Positions 6,297 through 7,108 of a stretch of DNA of 7,108 bases are shown here, piece by piece. The notes under the pieces are model-generated. The model did no database searches, was not told where the DNA came from, and saw only the letters and a program-made list of their open reading frames with translations. This DNA comes from Flavobacteriales bacterium UBA7468. Lineage in GTDB: Bacteria; Bacteroidota; Bacteroidia; Flavobacteriales_D; Crocinitomicaceae. The number at the start of each line of letters is the position of its first letter. The first letter of the stretch is position 1. Where the stretch lies: the NCBI GenBank assembly GCA_002478565.1, contig DLPC01000001.1, forward strand, positions 206 through 7,313, given 5' to 3'. The position numbers and the translations under genes were made by a program.

Positions 6297-6879
6297 TCGT
6301 GTGATATTGTTCCATTAAGATTTTAAGGTTGCGTTTGCCATTTTGTATATGACTTTTCACCTCCTTAAAACTAAATTGTGTTTTTGTCATGATCTGCTCA
6401 TAACTCATTTGATCTAAGTAGAAAAATCGGATGCACAATTGCTGATCAGGCTTTAATTTAAAAAGCACCGTTTCCAATCTTTGAAGTTGGCCCTCTAACC
6501 ACTCGACATCATTAGTTTGGTTATGAGCTAATTGGAATTGTAGGGAATCCGTTGTCAAGGAATCAAAGGAAAGACGCTGATATTTATTGGTCTTTCGAAG
6601 GTGTTGTAAGGCTTCATTTCTAGCAACAGTGTGCAACCAGCCTTTTAATTGATTGACTTCATGGTCGAGTAACAGTTGAGGTAACTTTCCAAAAAGCTCC
6701 ATTAATAAATCTGCAGCAGCATCCTTGTCTTTTAAGTATTTTAAAAACACACCATATAAAAGGTGACCATAGCGTTGGAAAAATTCATCGATGCATTGCG
6801 TCCATTGCTCCTTTTTATAAAGCATCAAGATTTCAGCGTCACTTAAACCCCTTAAATATTTCCTTTTATTAATGATCAT
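6283..6879 (-). CDS. ECF-type sigma-70 family RNA polymerase sigma factor
   Basis: A 198-residue sigma factor of the two-domain (ECF) kind. Region 2 covers about 33-97, with FFQRYGHLLYGVFLKYLKD, DAAADLLMELFGKL and KGWLHTVARNEALQHLRK, the core-binding and -10-recognition helices. A linker (98-130) follows, then region 4 (131-190), where the helix-turn-helix is about 158-186 (MSYEQIMTKTQFSFKEVKSH) after LKPDQQLCIRFFYLDQ. Length is normal for the family. The ATG at 6879 was chosen because it precedes region 2 by the usual short tail and because a promoter ends 6 bases upstream of it. The stop lies 14 bases inside the membrane TPR gene, forming a two-gene minus-strand operon. The regulon is unknown; autoregulation is not shown, since its promoter looks like the housekeeping type. 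Confidence 0.92.
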   Translation of the reverse strand: MIINKRKYLRGLSDAEILMLYKKEQWTQCIDEFFQRYGHLLYGVFLKYLKDKDAAADLLMELFGKLPQLLLDHEVNQLKGWLHTVARNEALQHLRKTNKYQRLSFDSLTTDSLQFQLAHNQTNDVEWLEGQLQRLETVLFKLKPDQQLCIRFFYLDQMSYEQIMTKTQFSFKEVKSHIQNGKRNLKILMEQYHTNENN

Positions 6880-6885
6880 TTGTTA

Positions 6886-6917
6886 CAAAGATGCCGAAAA
6901 AGCTAGGTTTCCACAAA
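6886..6917 (-). promoter_or_regulatory. Promoter of the sigma factor/TPR operon
   Basis: Read on the minus strand, TTTG (6917-6914), a 20-base spacer and CATCTTTG (6893-6886) fit the Bacteroidota -33/-7 arrangement TTTG and TAnnTTTG, with one mismatch in the -7 box. The -7 box ends 6 bases before the ATG at 6879, so the message would have almost no leader. The match to the housekeeping consensus suggests that basal expression does not need the ECF factor itself. Confidence 0.6.
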
Positions 6918-7010
6918 AAAGATAAAAAAAATGAAACCTTCCAAATGCTTGAACGTTAGACTACTTGTCTCTACGCAAACATTTTTTTTAAAATTTCTTT
7001 CAAAAAATTG

Positions 7011-7040
7011 TTGCGAAACCAAAAAGAGTACATATCTTTG
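7011..7040 (+). promoter_or_regulatory. Strong promoter reading off the right edge, stable-RNA-like
   Basis: TTG (7011-7013), a 19-base spacer and a perfect TATCTTTG (7033-7040) match the Bacteroidota -33/-7 consensus. The upstream 6980-7010 is an A/T-rich tract of T and A runs, like an UP element. The element is followed by CACCCCGC, and the overall look recalls promoters of rRNA operons in this phylum, from memory and not from a search. Transcription should start near 7045. Confidence 0.65.
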
Positions 7041-7108
7041 CACCCCGCAATTGAGACAACGGTCTTACTGAAAAGCGGAAAAGAAGAGAGGGTAATAAGA
7101 GCGGGAGC
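7041..7108 (+). other. Purine-rich untranslated leader, probably of an RNA operon beyond the window
   Basis: Downstream of the promoter there is no convincing open frame. The sequence turns purine-rich (GAAAAGCGGAAAAGAAGAGA) and has one small potential hairpin at 7052-7067, with a 6-pair stem and an AACG loop. This would suit the leader of an rRNA or tRNA transcript. A long untranslated leader of a protein gene is the alternative, and the window ends too soon to decide. Confidence 0.35.

Noticed and set aside
7101..7108. GCGGGAGC as the first bases of a tRNA
   Set aside because: It resembles the start of a tRNA acceptor arm, but position 8 would be C where nearly all tRNAs have U, and the window ends before any other tRNA feature.

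Overview
The window looks like chromosomal DNA of a Bacteroidota bacterium. The reasons are the TAnnTTTG-type promoter elements, start codons preceded by A-rich sequence instead of Shine-Dalgarno motifs, a probable type IX secretion C-terminal domain, a DUF5777-like beta-barrel protein, and an ECF sigma factor paired with a TPR membrane protein. Genus cannot be fixed from sequence alone. Gene density is high. No CRISPR array, insertion sequence or phage gene was seen.

Left end (1-2481): the 5' part of a Mn-type superoxide dismutase gene runs off the left edge on the minus strand. It is divergent from ygiQ, a radical-SAM enzyme of unknown substrate, across a 90 bp promoter region. The ygiQ -7 element lies only 4 bases before its ATG, which suggests a leaderless or nearly leaderless mRNA.

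Centre (2558-5298): four closely spaced plus-strand genes form a probable operon of exported proteins. They are a DUF5777-like outer-membrane barrel, a YceI-family lipid or quinone-binding protein, a small lipoprotein c-type cytochrome, and a CxxCH protein with a reeler-like/choice-of-anchor V domain and a probable T9SS sorting tail. Together they suggest an envelope or cell-surface haem, redox or isoprenoid module. This is the most interesting unit in the window. It ends at a strong intrinsic terminator (5372-5401) lying about 75 bases inside the convergent neighbour, in antisense to that gene's coding sequence.

Right part (5307-6879): a minus-strand pair of an ECF-type sigma factor and a single-pass membrane protein with periplasmic TPR repeats. 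The genes overlap by 14 bases, and the second is a candidate anti-sigma factor or stress sensor. The sigma gene has a good -33/-7 promoter 6 bases before its ATG.

Right end (6880-7108): a divergent intergenic region. It carries a strong plus-strand promoter with an A/T-rich upstream tract and a purine-rich non-coding leader, which looks like the promoter of a stable RNA (rRNA or tRNA) operon starting beyond the window.
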